The notes: generated from the letters alone by a model not told the origin. A DNA stretch of 64,000 bases from Temnothorax longispinosus (GCF_030848805.1 NC_092368.1:1212441-1276440), one strand, 5' to 3'; shown: positions 12,901 through 26,656, counted from the stretch's first letter. A program made the numbers and translations.

Positions 12901-14948
12901 TAATATAACAAGTTTTATAAATTTACCATACTTCTCCCATGATTCACTCGTGTAAATCCGTGAAATTTGCATAAATACAAATGTGAAAAATTACAGATGA
13001 TGTGTGTATAATTATGTACGTGAGCGCGGGTGCGTGAATGAGTCACGTGCTAATGAAAAGAGATAGTGGACCCACATCGTGGACGGAATACAGATGAACG
13101 ATCGGGAAACAGACGTGGACCCCTTTAATTCGAAAGAAACTCTCGTTCGAAGAAGAAGAAAAAAACGAAATGCTGTGATTTTAGATAGTGAGACTCACTG
13201 CGAGAAAACGGGAGCGGTGTGATTCGAGAGAAGGAAGGGACAATCGGGTACACCACAACGGTGGGACAACGACGAGGTAGGTTTTTGACCCTGTGTTTTG
13301 TTGCTAACGGACAACAATGGAAATCGTAATCTCCACGATAATTCTCGATTGTGTACCGTTCTGAAAAAAGGATATATATATTTATATATTTACACATATG
13401 TAATTTTTAATTGCGCGCGATGCATACATACCCGAAGAATCCGCAATTTTTGTTTTTATTCTCTGTCGAGGTAGCTCCATCAATTTGTACGCACAGAAAC
13501 GCAGCTAGACTTCTCGTCGACGAGGCATCTACAGGTGTTTTTGACATAAGAAAAATTAATGACAATGTGCGCGAACTGTTGGCGACGCGTTTGCGAGCTC
13601 CATTGTGGAGCTCACATGATACGATAACTATATATACATCAATGCAACACTTTCTACATGTTTCATAATGAGCTATGTATCTCAAATAGACCGACTCACA
13701 TTTACAAATATTATCTTGCGTAATTATATAATTTTGTTACCCACAATCGTAATGTTTGCACCATATAACTGGTCGTTAAATAAAAGTTTCTTTAATGTAT
13801 GGAAAATTATCGATTTATTGATATTTCGGATTAGGTAATCATTAAGGCTTGTTACCTCAATCAGTAGTTCGTTGCTTCAACAGTGCTCTCTCTATTAAAT
13901 TTGTACTTTCTTATCTCGAGGAAGTTTCGATCTGTTAGAATCAGTTAGAAGATAAGGAGTTACTTATCGTTCATACCGTTGATCTGACGAGAAGCTGGTA
14001 AGTCTGATGATCATGTGAGTGGATCGTGAATCATGAGTTTCATTGGAACAAACGCGCCAGATATGCCGCTTCTTTATTCCGTAATAGATTCTTCTTAGCG
14101 TAGCACTGTTCCGCATATTTCTCTGCAACCTTTTTCCTCTTTCCCTGAGAAAGTTAATTCGTAATATTTAAAAGAGAGAAAGAAAGAGAAAAAAAGAAGT
14201 AACATAATGTTTAACAAGGTCAGCGACATGGAACTCTCAATTTTAGACTTGATTTATTTTTAGCTGCTTGGAGAATCCATTCTTGTAACATTCTTCACAT
14301 GCTTAAGCGTTTACTTTATTTTAAATACAACTAAAGGTGATAGCAAGATGCGATAATGATCGATGTCTGGCTCAGAATTAAGATACAGATATGGAATGAT
14401 GGATGTGTACTCACTCGCCACCAGTCGGTTGGAATAGTAGCCGGAAACTATGGGTGACGGTATCGGCTTTCGGAACGATGATTCACCCTGGGACAATTCA
14501 TAATTTCCTTTCTGTTTGCGTCGCTCGTTTGTTTTGTCACGCGTTCACTGCGGAGAAATAACAATTTGATTAGTTCTGAAAACGAATAATGGACTAGAAT
14601 AGAGACTAGCTTCAATAATGGCACCAGAAAAACGCGCTTTTCATTTGAGAAGTCCTCTCTTACGAAAATTACAGTTTCTGAAGCAGAGGAAAAAAAATGT
14701 AAAAATGTATAGAATCTAATACTATTGGCTGAACTACTAATTTAATTGCTATCATATTTTTTTTAAATATATCTAGGTGACCCTGATAAATTGCGGGAAA
14801 AAATTTCCAGTTCGAGCTTGCGTTAATTCGAGCCGCGAAGAGTCAGAGGAACTCTCATATGTCTCAGGATCAATGGGTTAACATCGGAACATACCATAAT
14901 TTTATTTTACTGGGACGCTACTACGCAGTGGAGGAATCAAGCTCCGTG
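6928..14948. other. 8-kb gene-poor, AT-rich region
   Basis: No conserved protein domain was found on either strand. A 41-codon ORF with ordinary-looking codons begins at 8492, and short unconvincing ORFs lie near 7009, 10591 and 13411. The only clear compositional feature is a GC-rich island at about 12180-12740. The stretch probably contains upstream regulatory DNA and non-coding 5' exons of the RhoGAP gene that starts at 14949. Confidence 0.4.
12180..12740. promoter_or_regulatory. GC/CpG-rich island, possible promoter or 5' exon
   Basis: A sharp rise in GC content inside AT-rich DNA, with a (GAC)n run near 12370, CG-rich tracts and alternating purine-pyrimidine runs (gtgtgtgtgtgcgtg and acgcgcgcgcg near 12640-12680). 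Several overlapping ORFs exist on both strands, but none shows a domain. A first exon or promoter of the downstream RhoGAP gene is the simplest reading. This is inference from composition only. Confidence 0.3.
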
Positions 14949-17900
14949 ATGGAGGTGAAGCCGATACCGAAGCCGCGATCGGTAGTGACCGAGAGCAAAC
15001 CGATACCGGCGCCTCGAAGACTCTTGCCGACGACCACCTTGCCATCGACTCATTCCAGCAGTCCGACCAGCGAGTCCGGTCAGTCTGAGAAAAGCGACGA
15101 TTTGAAGTCGACTAGCAGTGGTGATTTGAAATCGGCCTCCAACGATAGTACTCGCGGCAACCACGAGTTCTTTCGCAGCCTCAGCACGAGCTCGCGCCAA
15201 TTGAAGGACGAGATCTCGGAGAAGATGACGGTGAAGGGACGCGCCGTTATCTCCAGCACGCGGAACGCCAGCATTCGGCTGGAGAAGTCGGTGAAGAATC
15301 TGTTGACGCGGCGGCTGTCGTCCTTGAACCAGGACGACGTGGTGGTCAGTCAGGGCGGCGTCCAGAAAAAGCATAAAGATCCGGTCGAGGAGGACAGATG
15401 CGTGTCGATGCCGGCCGACAACATCTTCAGCAGCATTTCATTTTACAGCCCTCTGAGCGGCAATCTGAAGAGCATGAAGAACGAAGAGGATCTGTCCACC
15501 GGTGGCAGGCACAGCCCGCCGCCTCCGGTTTATCCGCCACCCCCGCTTCCGGACGAATCTATCTACGACGAGCTGCAGTCCGTCACGTCGGGAAGTAGCG
15601 GCCGATACGACACACTCAGTTCCACGGTGTCCGACAAGATCGAGCGGGATTTTCCCGACTTCAACGTCCTCGGCTCCACGCGGAACCAGGTAAAATATCT
15701 TTAATCGCCTTCTCTCCTTTTGGAATTCTGCAATAGAATATTACTATTATTCTCGGCATTATAAGTAGAACCGGTTTTGCGTTTAAGCACTGGCAAAATT
15801 AAGACGCTTGCAAAAAATGATGATTGTTCCATCTGATTGGTAAATGAATAAAAAAGTCTTATCCTTCGTTCTTAAATCTTTCTTCCTCGAACAGACTAGC
15901 GATTCCGACCAGAGTCTAAACTTGTCCGACGTCAATGTAAGCCTATCGCACGACAAATCTGAAATCTCTGCCAAAAGGCTGTCGAGGTCAGACTCTTGGA
16001 CCTTTTACGACGCCACACCGGGCACGAGAGCTGAGAATGTCGATGAGGTGGACAGGATATCCAGCGTAGAAGAGGAGAGTTTGGAGAAATCCTTCGAGAA
16101 GAAAATCTCGCCGGTAGATCGAACTTCTTGCGCGTCCCTCGAGAGCCAGGCTTCCATCCAAAATTCTCTCTATGAGAACCTGTCGCCACCGAAGGTCGAT
16201 TGTCGGCAACAGCCGACGGCGATTCCCTCGGACACCAGGCTGCAGAGCAGCAAGTCCGTGCTCTTCGAGTTCGACCCGTTCGCGAGGACATCCGAGGACG
16301 AGAACGTTTATAGCAATTACGAGAACAACGATATGATGCTGCTGGAGACGTTGTTGGCTACCAACGACAGCGCCGACAGTACGCTGGAATTTCGCGAAAG
16401 CGCCGAAGAGGAGCAAGATGACGAGGACCTGGCGCATCCCGGCATCAATGTGACACCACCGGAACCACCCAAGAGATTTGACTCCCTTCCCAAGAACGAG
16501 TATGACGTGGCGGAAGGTGTGGAGCAACCCGACAAGGTTCAAGCGTCGGGCAAAAATCCGGCTCTCTTGCCGAAGCTGGCGCATTTGGTGACCAAGAAGC
16601 AACCCGCTGTTCCTCCCAGGAAGCCTTCCACGAAGGGTCCTGCGCTTCCTAAACCGAATGCGAGTACGACTGTGACAACGACGACAACGACGCTTGCCAA
16701 CAACGACGAGGAGAGCGTTACCAGTCCTTCGTCGGGGACGCCGAAACTTGCCGAGGATCATCGCAAAGTGAGCGTGATACAAAAATTGAAGAAACTAGGA
16801 CAGGAATCCACGGTGCACGCCATCAAGCCCAATGTGATCAGTTTCGTTAAGAGTGGTAGTAAACTGTTATCCAGGACTCGCGAGCACATCGCCGAGTCCG
16901 GCTCGAGGTCGCTACGAATGGAGAGGCCGAAGGTGAATGCTCCGCACAATCCGGTCACACACAGGGGACTAGTGTACAGGTAAGAGGCAATATATGAACT
17001 TGCGTGAGAAATATATTTCATGAGTCTCTAATCCCGAAACTTTTCTTCTACAAAACTAACAATTAAATCGAACGGTCAAATCGTTGACTAATTTGTTTCT
17101 AATAATTCAACAAGAATTTCGCGATTTACAAATTTAAAATTACACTGCTTAAAAGTTTTATTATAAAAAAAAATGTATAGGAGCGCTTAAGAGAAACGTA
17201 TTAAAAAAAAAATTATCAAAGAAAGAGATTTCAAAGACTCCTTTTAATAACCGACTGCGATTAATTTTAACGTTTGAATAATTTATCGTTTAAACTGAGC
17301 GACCGCATTGATTGGAGTATTAATTAGAAATGTCGTTATTTCCTATGGAGGCCTGGAATGGGTATCGAGAGGGCCAAGGACCTCGTGCCGAGAGCGACAG
17401 TGTTGCTCGATCGGAAATTATCGTTCTACGCTGACAAGAGCATGTCTACGCTGAAAGAGGTCGTGGAATTAGAGACAATATACAGTATTCATCTGCTTCA
17501 GGATGTTAAGTGAGTCTGTTATTTTACTACGTAAACGCAACATACGTTGTATAATTATTTTCACAATTTTAAACAATTCTTTGCGCATTCTTCCACAAAA
17601 TTCGCTTTATTCCATTATTATCCAAGATTACTTTTATCTAATTTATCAAAAAGGATAAAGTCGGTAAATCTATTTATTGTATAAGATAATCTAGATGTCC
17701 CACGTTTTATCTCGGCTATGAATGTTAGAAAATATAATTTTGATTTGAATCTAGTATCATTGTTCGATTAATAAAGTGACTCACTCGTTGGTATATATTT
17801 ACATTGATCCAACTCCAAGTGTTAACGCCGGGCAAACGTTCCCCCAGGCTTACAGCTCTCTCTCTCTCTCTTTCACTCTCATCGCGCTCTCTCACTCTAC

Positions 17901-20900
17901 AAGAAAAGTCTCAAGGTCCTCTTTGTTAAACGAGAAGAAAAGGAGAGAGAATCATTTCTCAAATGTAATCTGATAATAATTAAATTTTTATATTATATAC
18001 AAAATATATAATATATAATTTAATTATTACACAGAGATATTTTAATACATCATGCAAAATAAAATAATTTATAATTGTTTAATATTGTACATATTTCAAT
18101 TATATCGTATCATACATATAATATGAAATGAGCAGCTCTTTCATCACCAACCTTTCCCTAAGAAATTCTGGTCAGCTCCTGATACAACAGCATGATTCTC
18201 ATAAATGCGCAGTTTTCTTCGCCTCGTATGTCAATGCGTCTAATCTGTATTTAACGCTACATATCTTTACTTCCCTTTGACTCATCATACGATTGGCACA
18301 TCATATGTAGCTAGCTCGTCAGCCGGTCACTCGCGATTACTTGATGAAGACAATTTCGAAATGTGTGCAGGACCATGGACGGTGAGACGGTGCATTGCAT
18401 AGCGATTAGCGGCGCGGGCAGACCGAGCGTGCACATTTTCTACGCGAAAGGCATCGCCGAAAGACGAATCTGGGCTCAGAGAATCCTCGAGGCGACCACG
18501 CCGACCTTCTCCACGAAGTACACCGCCGAATTCACCAGAGCAGGTTGGGCTTACTTAAAGGTATATATTAAAAAAAAAACAACGTAATAATAAAATCAAT
18601 GCCTTTGAACAGAAGAGCAACAAATTAATAAAATGATAAATGTAATTAAAATAGCGTACAAAAATTTCTATGCGCAATTAATGATTAAGAGTTGATCGCT
18701 TTCGCATTTATTATGTGCTTTACAATTTTATATTAATCTATTATTATAAATTTGCAAGCCTACCTCAGTCGTATTTTAAGGTACGTCGAATTTAATATTT
18801 TTTCATTAATGTATCAGCGTTCTTTTTAACCACGGATTAAAAATTATTAAGAAATTATTTAAGACAGAGTTATATCAACATAATTTAAGTTTGTAATAAT
18901 ATTTACTTAAAGATACAAATATTAATAAATATTTCACAAAATCCTGAGTGTTCAACTGCTGAAACGTTCGCGCTTGCGAAAGCGGAAACCTATATGCTTT
19001 GACATGCAAATTCCTCCTCCACAGTTTCGCAGACGTTCTGAATATTTCGCGTTCCATTGCCACTGTGAATTGTTGAATTTTTTCGTCGTCGACAGAAAAA
19101 TATGAAATGTTCTGTGTTGTTTTCACACGGTTGTAATGTATCCTTTGTATCCCTTTAGGAAGGTGTAACAGGTACCTGGTTCCCAGCTTGGCTCCTCTTG
19201 CAAGAAAGAACGTTGATTTACACGAAATCCTTGGAATCTACGTTTGCCGTGAACTTTGAACACGTAGACCTGCGAAAAGCGCGCTGCATCGGTAAGTCGC
19301 AACTGAAAACTTTGAAAATGTTATAATTCGAGCTGTTACAAATATAAGAATAAACTCTCACTGTGTATAACATAAAAACATGAGTTTGACGTGAAATAGA
19401 TAAAATACATAAAAAGAAAAATTCATTTTACTTTAATAAATTGATGGTACGTTGTTAAATCAATTTATTTTTGTTACATCCTTATCGGTATATTTCATTC
19501 ATATGTGATCAATATCAATGACTTGCCTCAGCCTTAATCTTTCTCGACAGATCGTTGAAATTATCGTGACCCAAATTAATCTTACGGCTGAAACGCGAAA
19601 GACGTGATCTAATGCGGCGGTAATAAGCGAATTCGGTTGTTGTCATCTTATCAGTGACTCAATATGCGATACGAGCTGTTTGATTAAAAATGCAACGCAT
19701 CCTAAATTAGTCACATCCGTAGATATATATTCTGATTTACACAAATGCTATTAATACATTAATGTTACGCTAATATTAAATATTAGTAAAATAACGTTAA
19801 TATTAAATATTAGTAAAATAATTTTTGAATGATTATTCAAAAATCATTCTTGTTTAAAAGAAATCAGTGAAAAGTCTTTTTTAAAATTTAATTGCCACTT
19901 AACAAGATTCTATCATTATTATCGTACAACTTTAACAGCGTATTTATTGAAATTGCAATATTGTGACATTGCAGTGTTGCGAGATCAAGAAGGACCGATC
20001 TCCGGAAGCGGAATTGTTCCAGTGGTAGTTGCAGATGCCGGGGGTAGCGGCGCCCTGCATATTGCCACGTCGGGAACCCACGAGGCGACCGCTTGGCGAC
20101 ACGCTCTTTATCAAGCGGCCACGAACTGCGGCCCTGCTTTAGACCAACAACAGATTACGCAGGACAATGTGCCCGTCATCTTGGACAAATGCGTCAACTT
20201 CATCTATGCCCATGGTGAGTCATCATCTTGTATCGTCGAACGAAAATAATATCGTGTAGAATTGTATATGTGTGTTCGATAATGTTCTGTAATTGACGGT
20301 CGCTAATTACTCAGTTTTCAAGTTTTCCTGGAAACGATAAAAAAAAAAATAATTTTCACATTTTCTTTTTACTTACTCTTTTATGTGGCATCTTTTATGT
20401 GATAATGCATGATAATAAAAATATTTCTCTTATATCATCAATTACATCCTGCATGATATACCGCGCGCAATGTAAATTCGCATTACCGCTATTATTAGAA
20501 TTAATTACATTAGGTGAAGCACTCTGTATGATAATCAAGTTTCTCCAAAGAATTATGGTTGCATTAAATTCTAGTATCTGTAAACGCGATATTATGTGAT
20601 TGTAATTGAATGTCTCACAAAATCTTATCTTTTAGGTATGATGACGGAGGGTATTTATCGTCGTAGCGGATCGAGCAGTGCCGTAGTAAAACTATTAGAA
20701 GCTTTCAGACGAGATGCATGGACCACACAAATAACGAGGAATTTGTACACGGAACACGACGTCGCCACGGTTCTTAGAAGATTTCTTCGGGACTTGCCGG
20801 ATCCATTGTTCCCTTCTAATATACACGACCGACTTTGCCTCGCCTCAGGTAACAAATGTTCCATACAAAAAAGACTTAAATTCATATAAAATAGACGCGG

Positions 20901-21945
20901 TGAAGATTCTAGGATATTGGGATTAAGGGAATATAATTTTGAAGAATTAATGTTGCAAAAAAGATTAAAAAATCCATTTCCCTTTTTATAGAATCGACCA
21001 GCGAGGAAAATAGAGTGGCGACTTATCGGAAACTATTGTCCACCCTGAGTCCCATAACGTCGGCGACGCTCCGCCGGATCCTGGCGCATCTTCACGGCCT
21101 CAGTCAGCAGAGCGCCAGGAATCTGATGACCGTCGAAAATCTTTCGGCAATCTGGGGTCCGACTCTGATGCATGCCGGAGAGAATAGCGCCGAAGAGTGG
21201 AACCGGGCGGAGATCAAGGTCATCGGTGACCTCATCAAACTGTATCCGAAACTTTATCAATTGTCGTCGGCTGACCTGGCCAAGGAAGCGAAGATGCTAG
21301 AGATTCTGGAAAAACATCATGTGTCCAACAATGGACCGCGAGGTGCGCCTTCGGGGGATCTCAAGATCTGGATATACATCTTGTCGCAGAATGGAGAGTG
21401 TGTGAACGTCACCGTAAGGATCCTTTTCTGGCATTCTGTGATAGATTCCCTAGTTGGCTGCGCTGAACCATTCTGCGTTGCGCAATATCTTTTCGTTACA
21501 GAGTAAAGCGAAGCAAAATCAATAACTATCGACAATTTGTTATTCTGAATTCCTGCTAACGATTAAAATTTAGCTACAATCTTTCGTTTATTTATTTTTA
21601 ATTAACTAACCAATTAATTAGATCGGACCTCAGAAGACTGCGTTCGACGTGTGCCGGGAACTCGCCGAGAAAGCCAGCTTGCCGTCTCACGAGCTGTGTC
21701 TAGAAGAATATACTCTGTCCGGCGCGTTGGAGCGGCCGTTGCATCACAGCGAACGTGTCCTGGAAACAGTGGCAAGATGGGGATACTGGGACTCGGATGA
21801 CAGGAAGGATAACGTCCTCGTCCTCAGGAAAGACCGATTGTACAAGGACATCGTGCCTCTGGTACGTGTACTAAAGACAAAACAGGTAAAATTCGCACAA
21901 AGCTCTTGATGTCGTATCACGGTGAAATTTACTGTTAGCACAGCT

Positions 21946-21983
<38 letters not shown>

Positions 21984-22827
21984 CAAAGATTATCCTATAA
22001 GTTCCCACGATCTAAATTTATATAGTAGAGCAGAGCGGGTTCAAGGCCGTACAAAGTGCGCGTGAGTTTTAATGCGGATCAAATTGCGTGATTCCAGAGG
22101 CGAAAAGAAAGACGCGTCCCGCATGCGCTGCGAAAACAGGATATGGTCTAATTGAAATTAATTATGTTTCTTCTCCTTCCCCTCTCTCTCTCTCTCCCCC
22201 CTATCTCACTCTCTATTCCCCTTTGTGTAGGTAAAGCCGCCTATGACGATCTCCGGCGAGCTTAAATTTGCGGACACCAGGACGAAGAACCTGAAGAGTT
22301 ACCTCTTCGAGTTCAGCCAGGCGAAGCTCTGTTGTTACAAGGATAAGGTGTGCTCCATGAAACTTCATGAGTGGAAGATAGAAGATATTATTTGGTACTT
22401 GGGACACGAGCCTAAACGCAATCCACAGATGGGGTAAATATAGCATAAAGTTACATTTTACGATTTTAATAGATTTCTTGAAAAATACTTAAGGGATGTG
22501 CTTCCTTTCCGCAGCTGGTCTATCACGTTTATCACGAAGAACAAGAAACCAACAAGGTAAAAATATTACTAATAATCTCCATTAATAAATTTATTATAAA
22601 TTTGTGTATTATAATTTAATATGAGATATATTTATAAATTTTTAATTGTATCCTTCGTAGAATTGACTGATGTTTAATTATCTTTCAGATGTAAGGACAG
22701 TCCATATTTCGGGAATGTTTTGGCAGGCACGTCCAAAGATGAGCAGTACAGATGGTTAGCGGCTATGCTCTTCGGGGAGTACCAATTAAATCTCCGAGCT
22801 TCCGCGGTGAATCTTATGGATCCATGA
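14949..22827 (+). CDS. RhoGAP15B: Rho GTPase-activating protein, ARAP/RhoGAP15B type
   Basis: Twelve exons join in phase to about 1268 aa: 14949-15689, 15895-16979, 17351-17509, 18371-18560, 19159-19291, 19975-20214, 20636-20848, 20992-21413, 21622-21861, 22231-22433, 22515-22556 and 22689-22827. Order of parts: a Pro-rich N-terminus with SH3-type sites (PIPKPR, PIPAPRR, PPPPLPDE, PAVPPRKP), PH domains at about 605-720 and 725-815, RhoGAP at about 825-1020, Ras-association at about 1050-1141, and a C-terminal PH at about 1150-1255. The RhoGAP segment keeps the arginine-finger motif GIYRRSG (Arg858), so GTP hydrolysis on a Rho/Rac/Cdc42-type GTPase is expected. PH-RhoGAP-RA-PH is the ARAP order, but no ArfGAP zinc finger is seen in these exons. 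The start is uncertain: ATG 14859 is in the same frame, and the exon may begin after an acceptor near 14928. The symbol is by resemblance to the fly gene. Confidence 0.85.
21949..21980. repeat. (AC)n microsatellite
   Basis: About 16 uninterrupted AC units in an intron of the RhoGAP gene. CT-rich polypyrimidine runs also occur at about 17850-17890 and 22180-22215, the latter next to an exon acceptor. Confidence 0.9.
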
Positions 22828-23488
22828 CCAATTAAAGCCAATTAAGCAACTTAGTGCCTCCAAAGTGATTGATAAGTGATACTTTCGTAAATAAATCGCG
22901 TTATAGACTCTGAACAAATACGTGCATAGTGTCAATTAAAAGAACTGATTAGCTTAATATTTTATAGTTTACAGTTTTATAGGTTTTTTCTAAGCATAAT
23001 ATCCTAAGTCTGATCTCGTCTAACAAGCGCTTATGTAAATTGAATTGTCCCGTTACAAATTGATTAGTGCGGCCAATAGAAACGTCCTCGTAGTTACGAA
23101 TCAATGATGCTGTGAAAGTCTATTGTTACAATTGAGTTGACAAGAATGCTAATTATCGCATAAATGTGTGACGAATTATGGAATAACATGCCATTTGTAG
23201 AAAAATACAATTAACGAAAGCTGAAATAGGCGATACAATGTTTTCAAATTTATTTTTAACATAAATATGTACATACACACGTGTGTGGTCAATAATTTAT
23301 ATATAATACATAATTCAATCTATCTTTTTATGATATTTTAGACAATTTGGAACAATATCTTGCTTTATAGTTACAACCATTAAATTCATTTTTGAACGTA
23401 ATCATTCATGTAAAATATATAATAAATATTAAAATGCTCAGGAAAAGATTTTTGTATTAAAAACGATTATAAATTAAATTAACGACTC
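22828..23488. other. convergent 3' flanks of RhoGAP and MADF genes
   Basis: Both neighbours end toward this gap, so it should hold the two 3' UTRs. An AATAAA at 22890 could serve the RhoGAP gene. Nothing else is visible. Confidence 0.5.
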
Positions 23489-24587
23489 TTATTGGCAAGT
23501 ATTATTATATACGTTTTCGGATTTTATATTAGTTATTTCGCACATTGGTGTGTATGTGGAAGACTGTGACGAATTGAGCGATGTGCTAGGAACGACAATA
23601 TCCGCATTATCTAAATCAGCAATATGACATATCGCTTTCCTAATCTCGCTCTTTAATACTCTTTTGTTTACTTCCGAGTGTAGGCTTTGTAATTCTAGTG
23701 CTACCCACTCGCCGAAACGCTCATCTTTGTTCCGTGTTATAGGTGAGACGCATAGACGCTTCGATTTTTCCTTGTTAACGACGTCTAATGATTTGAAAGA
23801 ACGTTTTTGTCCTTTCCCATTTTCCTGTTTTCTTTTCAATGTCTCTTTGTTTTCTATTTTGTTTGATTCTGCTTTCACCTTGCTGCGTCCCTTCTTTTCT
23901 AAAGTCCCTTGAATCTACAAAACAATAATAATGATATATATTAATAATATATAACAAAAATGTTATAATACTTATCTCTTAAGACTGAAATTGCTGCATT
24001 AGAGAAATGGGCTCTTTATAAATGATATTTCAACTTACCATAACTTCCGAACGTTTAGATCTGCTTGTTACAGTAGGAATTAAAAAATTCAGTGCTGAAA
24101 AATAACGCCAGGCGCTGACATATATTTTATCTTCACTGTCTGCATTTTTTTTCTTTAGTTTTAGTTTGTTTATTTCTCGAGATACCTAGAACAAATAGCA
24201 GGATAATTAAAGATAGAAAATTATTTAAATAAAACTATTACAACAAAGATGCTCTTATTCCACAAGTTCAAACAATAAACAGTTTAAAATTAAACAATTC
24301 TAAAATATCATTGCGATAAACCGGATAAACCATCGACGGTCGATGTAGTAAATGAACAATCAACCGCATTTACAAAATATCTCGTTTACCTGACTCCTGA
24401 GCATTTGCAGTTTCTTGTTAATCTCCTCTGGCGCAATATTCATACGTGTCGCGATGTCGCTTATTAATCTCGCCTTTAATTCTTTGTTTTTGTAATCCTC
24501 CAGCTTCATGTCCCATAACGGCGCGTTCTCCTTGTAAAGTCTAATAAGTTCGAACGTGTCTTTTTCGGTCCACACGGGCAGCGACAT
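23489..24587 (-). CDS. MADF-domain protein, putative transcriptional regulator
   Basis: Three exons in phase, 24587-24390, 24185-24039 and 23914-23489, give 256 aa from the Met of MSLPVWTEKD; an ATG seven codons upstream (24608) is also in frame. Residues 1-90 match the MADF (Myb/SANT-like) pattern: a WTEKDTFELIRLYKE start, APLWD, then IATRMN and a helix of the KLQMLRSQV type. The middle is basic and nuclear-looking (ETLKRKQENGKGQKRSFK). Residues about 183-212 (FGEWVALELQSL ... VLKSEIRKAI) resemble a BESS-like protein-interaction helix pair. MADF-BESS proteins are an expanded insect family of DNA-binding regulators, so no one-to-one name is offered. The gene runs convergent to the RhoGAP gene. 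Confidence 0.75.
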
Positions 24588-24608
24588 AACAGACGCAAGC
24601 GAGAGCAC

Positions 24609-25512
24609 TCTCCAGAGTCTCGCGGTTTCCTCCTCGGACCCTCGTCGATTTCCTTGAAGTTACTTGGAACGGAGATTTGAGAAGAGCCAGATAACTCTCT
24701 CGCTCGCGTGTCAAAACACGAATCCTTTACGAATACGCAGAGAAAACTCGTCACACTCTCATTTGCGACATCGAAGAGTCGTCGACACTCGACAGAGTCA
24801 CTTTCAAGGATTTACGCGGACGAAAACACGCGCAAGCGCATTAATCAGAATTCGACTTAGAGGAAAGATGAACTATACAAGAAGTTCAGCTAAAAACAAC
24901 AGGCCTAATATTTTTCGCCTCGGATTTTAATAGTGATCAAAATTAAAGCGTCTAAAAATTAAAATTATCAGAATTAAAATAAAATTCAAATCGTCAAAAT
25001 ATCTTAGAAATAATTTAAGATATACTTATTTTCTATAAGTGTGATTAGTAAAACATCTTTAATCCTTTCGTAAAAATTGTAATATAAATCCTTTCGTATA
25101 AATTATAATAAGAGAGATACCGTCACGTTTAAAAAAAATGTATTACATCTTATATTTATTAAAGCCTTGAAATACAATATCATATAAAATCTTCTAAGAA
25201 AGATATAGAAACGTTAAGAAAGACACGTTATGCACATATAATCTTATTTTCAATTAACTTAACAATTAACTTCGATTGCGTAGAATTAATTATTGTTCTT
25301 TTCTTGATCCCTCGTTAATTATCCTTTCACTTTAACAGCTATATAAATTAACGTTCAACGCGCGAGACATTTGCCCCTTTAATTATCTTTGCCTTAACAG
25401 ATACATAGGTTGATATCCAATGCGCCAAACACATTTGTCGATTTCATTAAAAACTAAATAAAACTCTGTGTAATAATCCATCGTGTTCCTCTTACACTGA
25501 CTCTATTTAAAC
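24609..25512. other. gap between MADF gene and RAD51 3' end
   Basis: AT-rich sequence with the MADF promoter side at the left and the RAD51 3' UTR at the right. It contains one half-element of a hairpin MITE (24865-24905) and no other recognisable feature. Confidence 0.5.
24865..24905. repeat. right-half remnant of a hairpin MITE
   Basis: The stretch reads gatgaactatacaagaagt, then tcagctaaaa and ends CAGGCC-TAA. It matches, with a few changes, the right arm of the complete hairpin element at 54161-54314. The left arm is missing, so this is a truncated copy of the same family. Confidence 0.6.
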
Positions 25513-26656
25513 TTATTCCTGTACGTCGCCTACACCGTCCGGGTTTATGGCGAATGTCGCTTCACTCTCTGGTAAACACGGCGAATCGTATATCTTACAT
25601 ATCCTAGTTTCTCCCCTGCCTTTACGCAAGTACAATCTCGTTGTACTCGCATGTGCCAAGATGTGACCGCCGATCGGTTTTTTCTGGTCGCCACCGAACA
25701 TACTAGCGGCGCCATCGACTTGCGCGACCACTTGATTCGTGATAACAACGGCGATCCCGTGTTCGTCCGCCAGTCGCAGCAGCATTCTGAGGAATCTCGC
25801 CAGATGATTCTGCCTAGCCGCTAATTCACCCCTGCCGGTGTAGTCGGTTCTATATAAACCGGTCGCGCTGTCGACTATCAGCAAGGCGTATCTCGCCTCC
25901 GTCATCATGGCACCAGCTAGAACCAACAACTTGGTCTGGTGATCGGTGTTGAACGCCCTCGCACAGGCGACGTTGTCGAGAATGGACTGTCCGTTGATCT
26001 TGTACTTCTCGGCCACCGCAATCAATCTTTCCGGCCTAAAAGTATTCTCTGTATCTATGTAGAGGCATTTTCCCTCCGCACCACCCATGCTGATGGGTAA
26101 CTGACAGTTCACGGCGAGGGTGTGACACAACTGAGACTTCCCTGACCTAAACTCTCCAAAGATCTCCGTGATAGAGCCAGTTTCTATACCTCCGCCCAAC
26201 AGCTTGTCCAACTCTTTGGAACCAGTGGTGATGTAGACGATATTCGACCGCGTCTGATGTATCTCCGTGGCGCTCTTGAAGCCCATCATGATCATCTTGG
26301 ACGCCTCCTGCTGCAATTTCTCCGCCTTGACCTCACTGATGCCCTTGATCGCTACGAGATCCTTCTTGGTCGCGTAGGCCACTGACTCGACGGTGTAGTA
26401 ACCGGCTTCCTGCAGCTTCTTGATGTCTCCCGCTGTGATGCCATTTTTCTGCGTGCGACAACAGGTAACGATAAGAAATGCAGCGAACATGACGGAACGT
26501 GTTTGAACGTGCACGGACATGGGGACTCTGTTTATCATCCTAATGGCATATTCGCACAACGTGACTTACCTCCAGTGCCTTGACCAGCTTCGCTGGAGTA
26601 TACTCGTCTAGATCCTCCTCCGCGTTGACGCTCACCGTCGATGCGGTCGCTTCCAT
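25513..26656 (-). CDS. Rad51: RAD51 recombinase
   Basis: Two exons, 26656-26570 (29 codons) and 26448-25513, give 340 aa, against 339 in human RAD51. The protein forms the ATP-dependent filament on single-stranded DNA that performs strand exchange in homologous recombination. An N-terminal helix-hairpin-helix region (KDLVAIKGISEVKAEKL, about 58-74) precedes the RecA-like core. Walker A is GEFRSGKS (127-134) and Walker B is LLIVD (218-222), at the same positions as in human. The polymerisation motif is in the linker (KSATEIH, 87-93), although its FxxA phenylalanine is not in the usual place there. The C-terminus keeps VVAQVDG and GGHILAHASTTRL. The intron is 121 bp with GTAAGT/CAG ends. The interval upstream is packed with hairpin MITEs. 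Confidence 0.95.

Noticed and set aside
13407..13685. Two overlapping antisense ORFs of 85 and 92 aa
   Set aside because: No domain, no splice context, and low-complexity translation on both strands.
21949..21980. AC repeat considered as part of a CRISPR-like or satellite array
   Set aside because: A plain dinucleotide microsatellite. No spaced repeat array of any kind was found in the window.
26449..26569. Continuous ORF through the RAD51 intron (begins MCEYAIRMIN)
   Set aside because: The segment has GTAAGT and CAG ends. Removing it gives a 340-aa protein with all motifs at human positions, so it is an intron.
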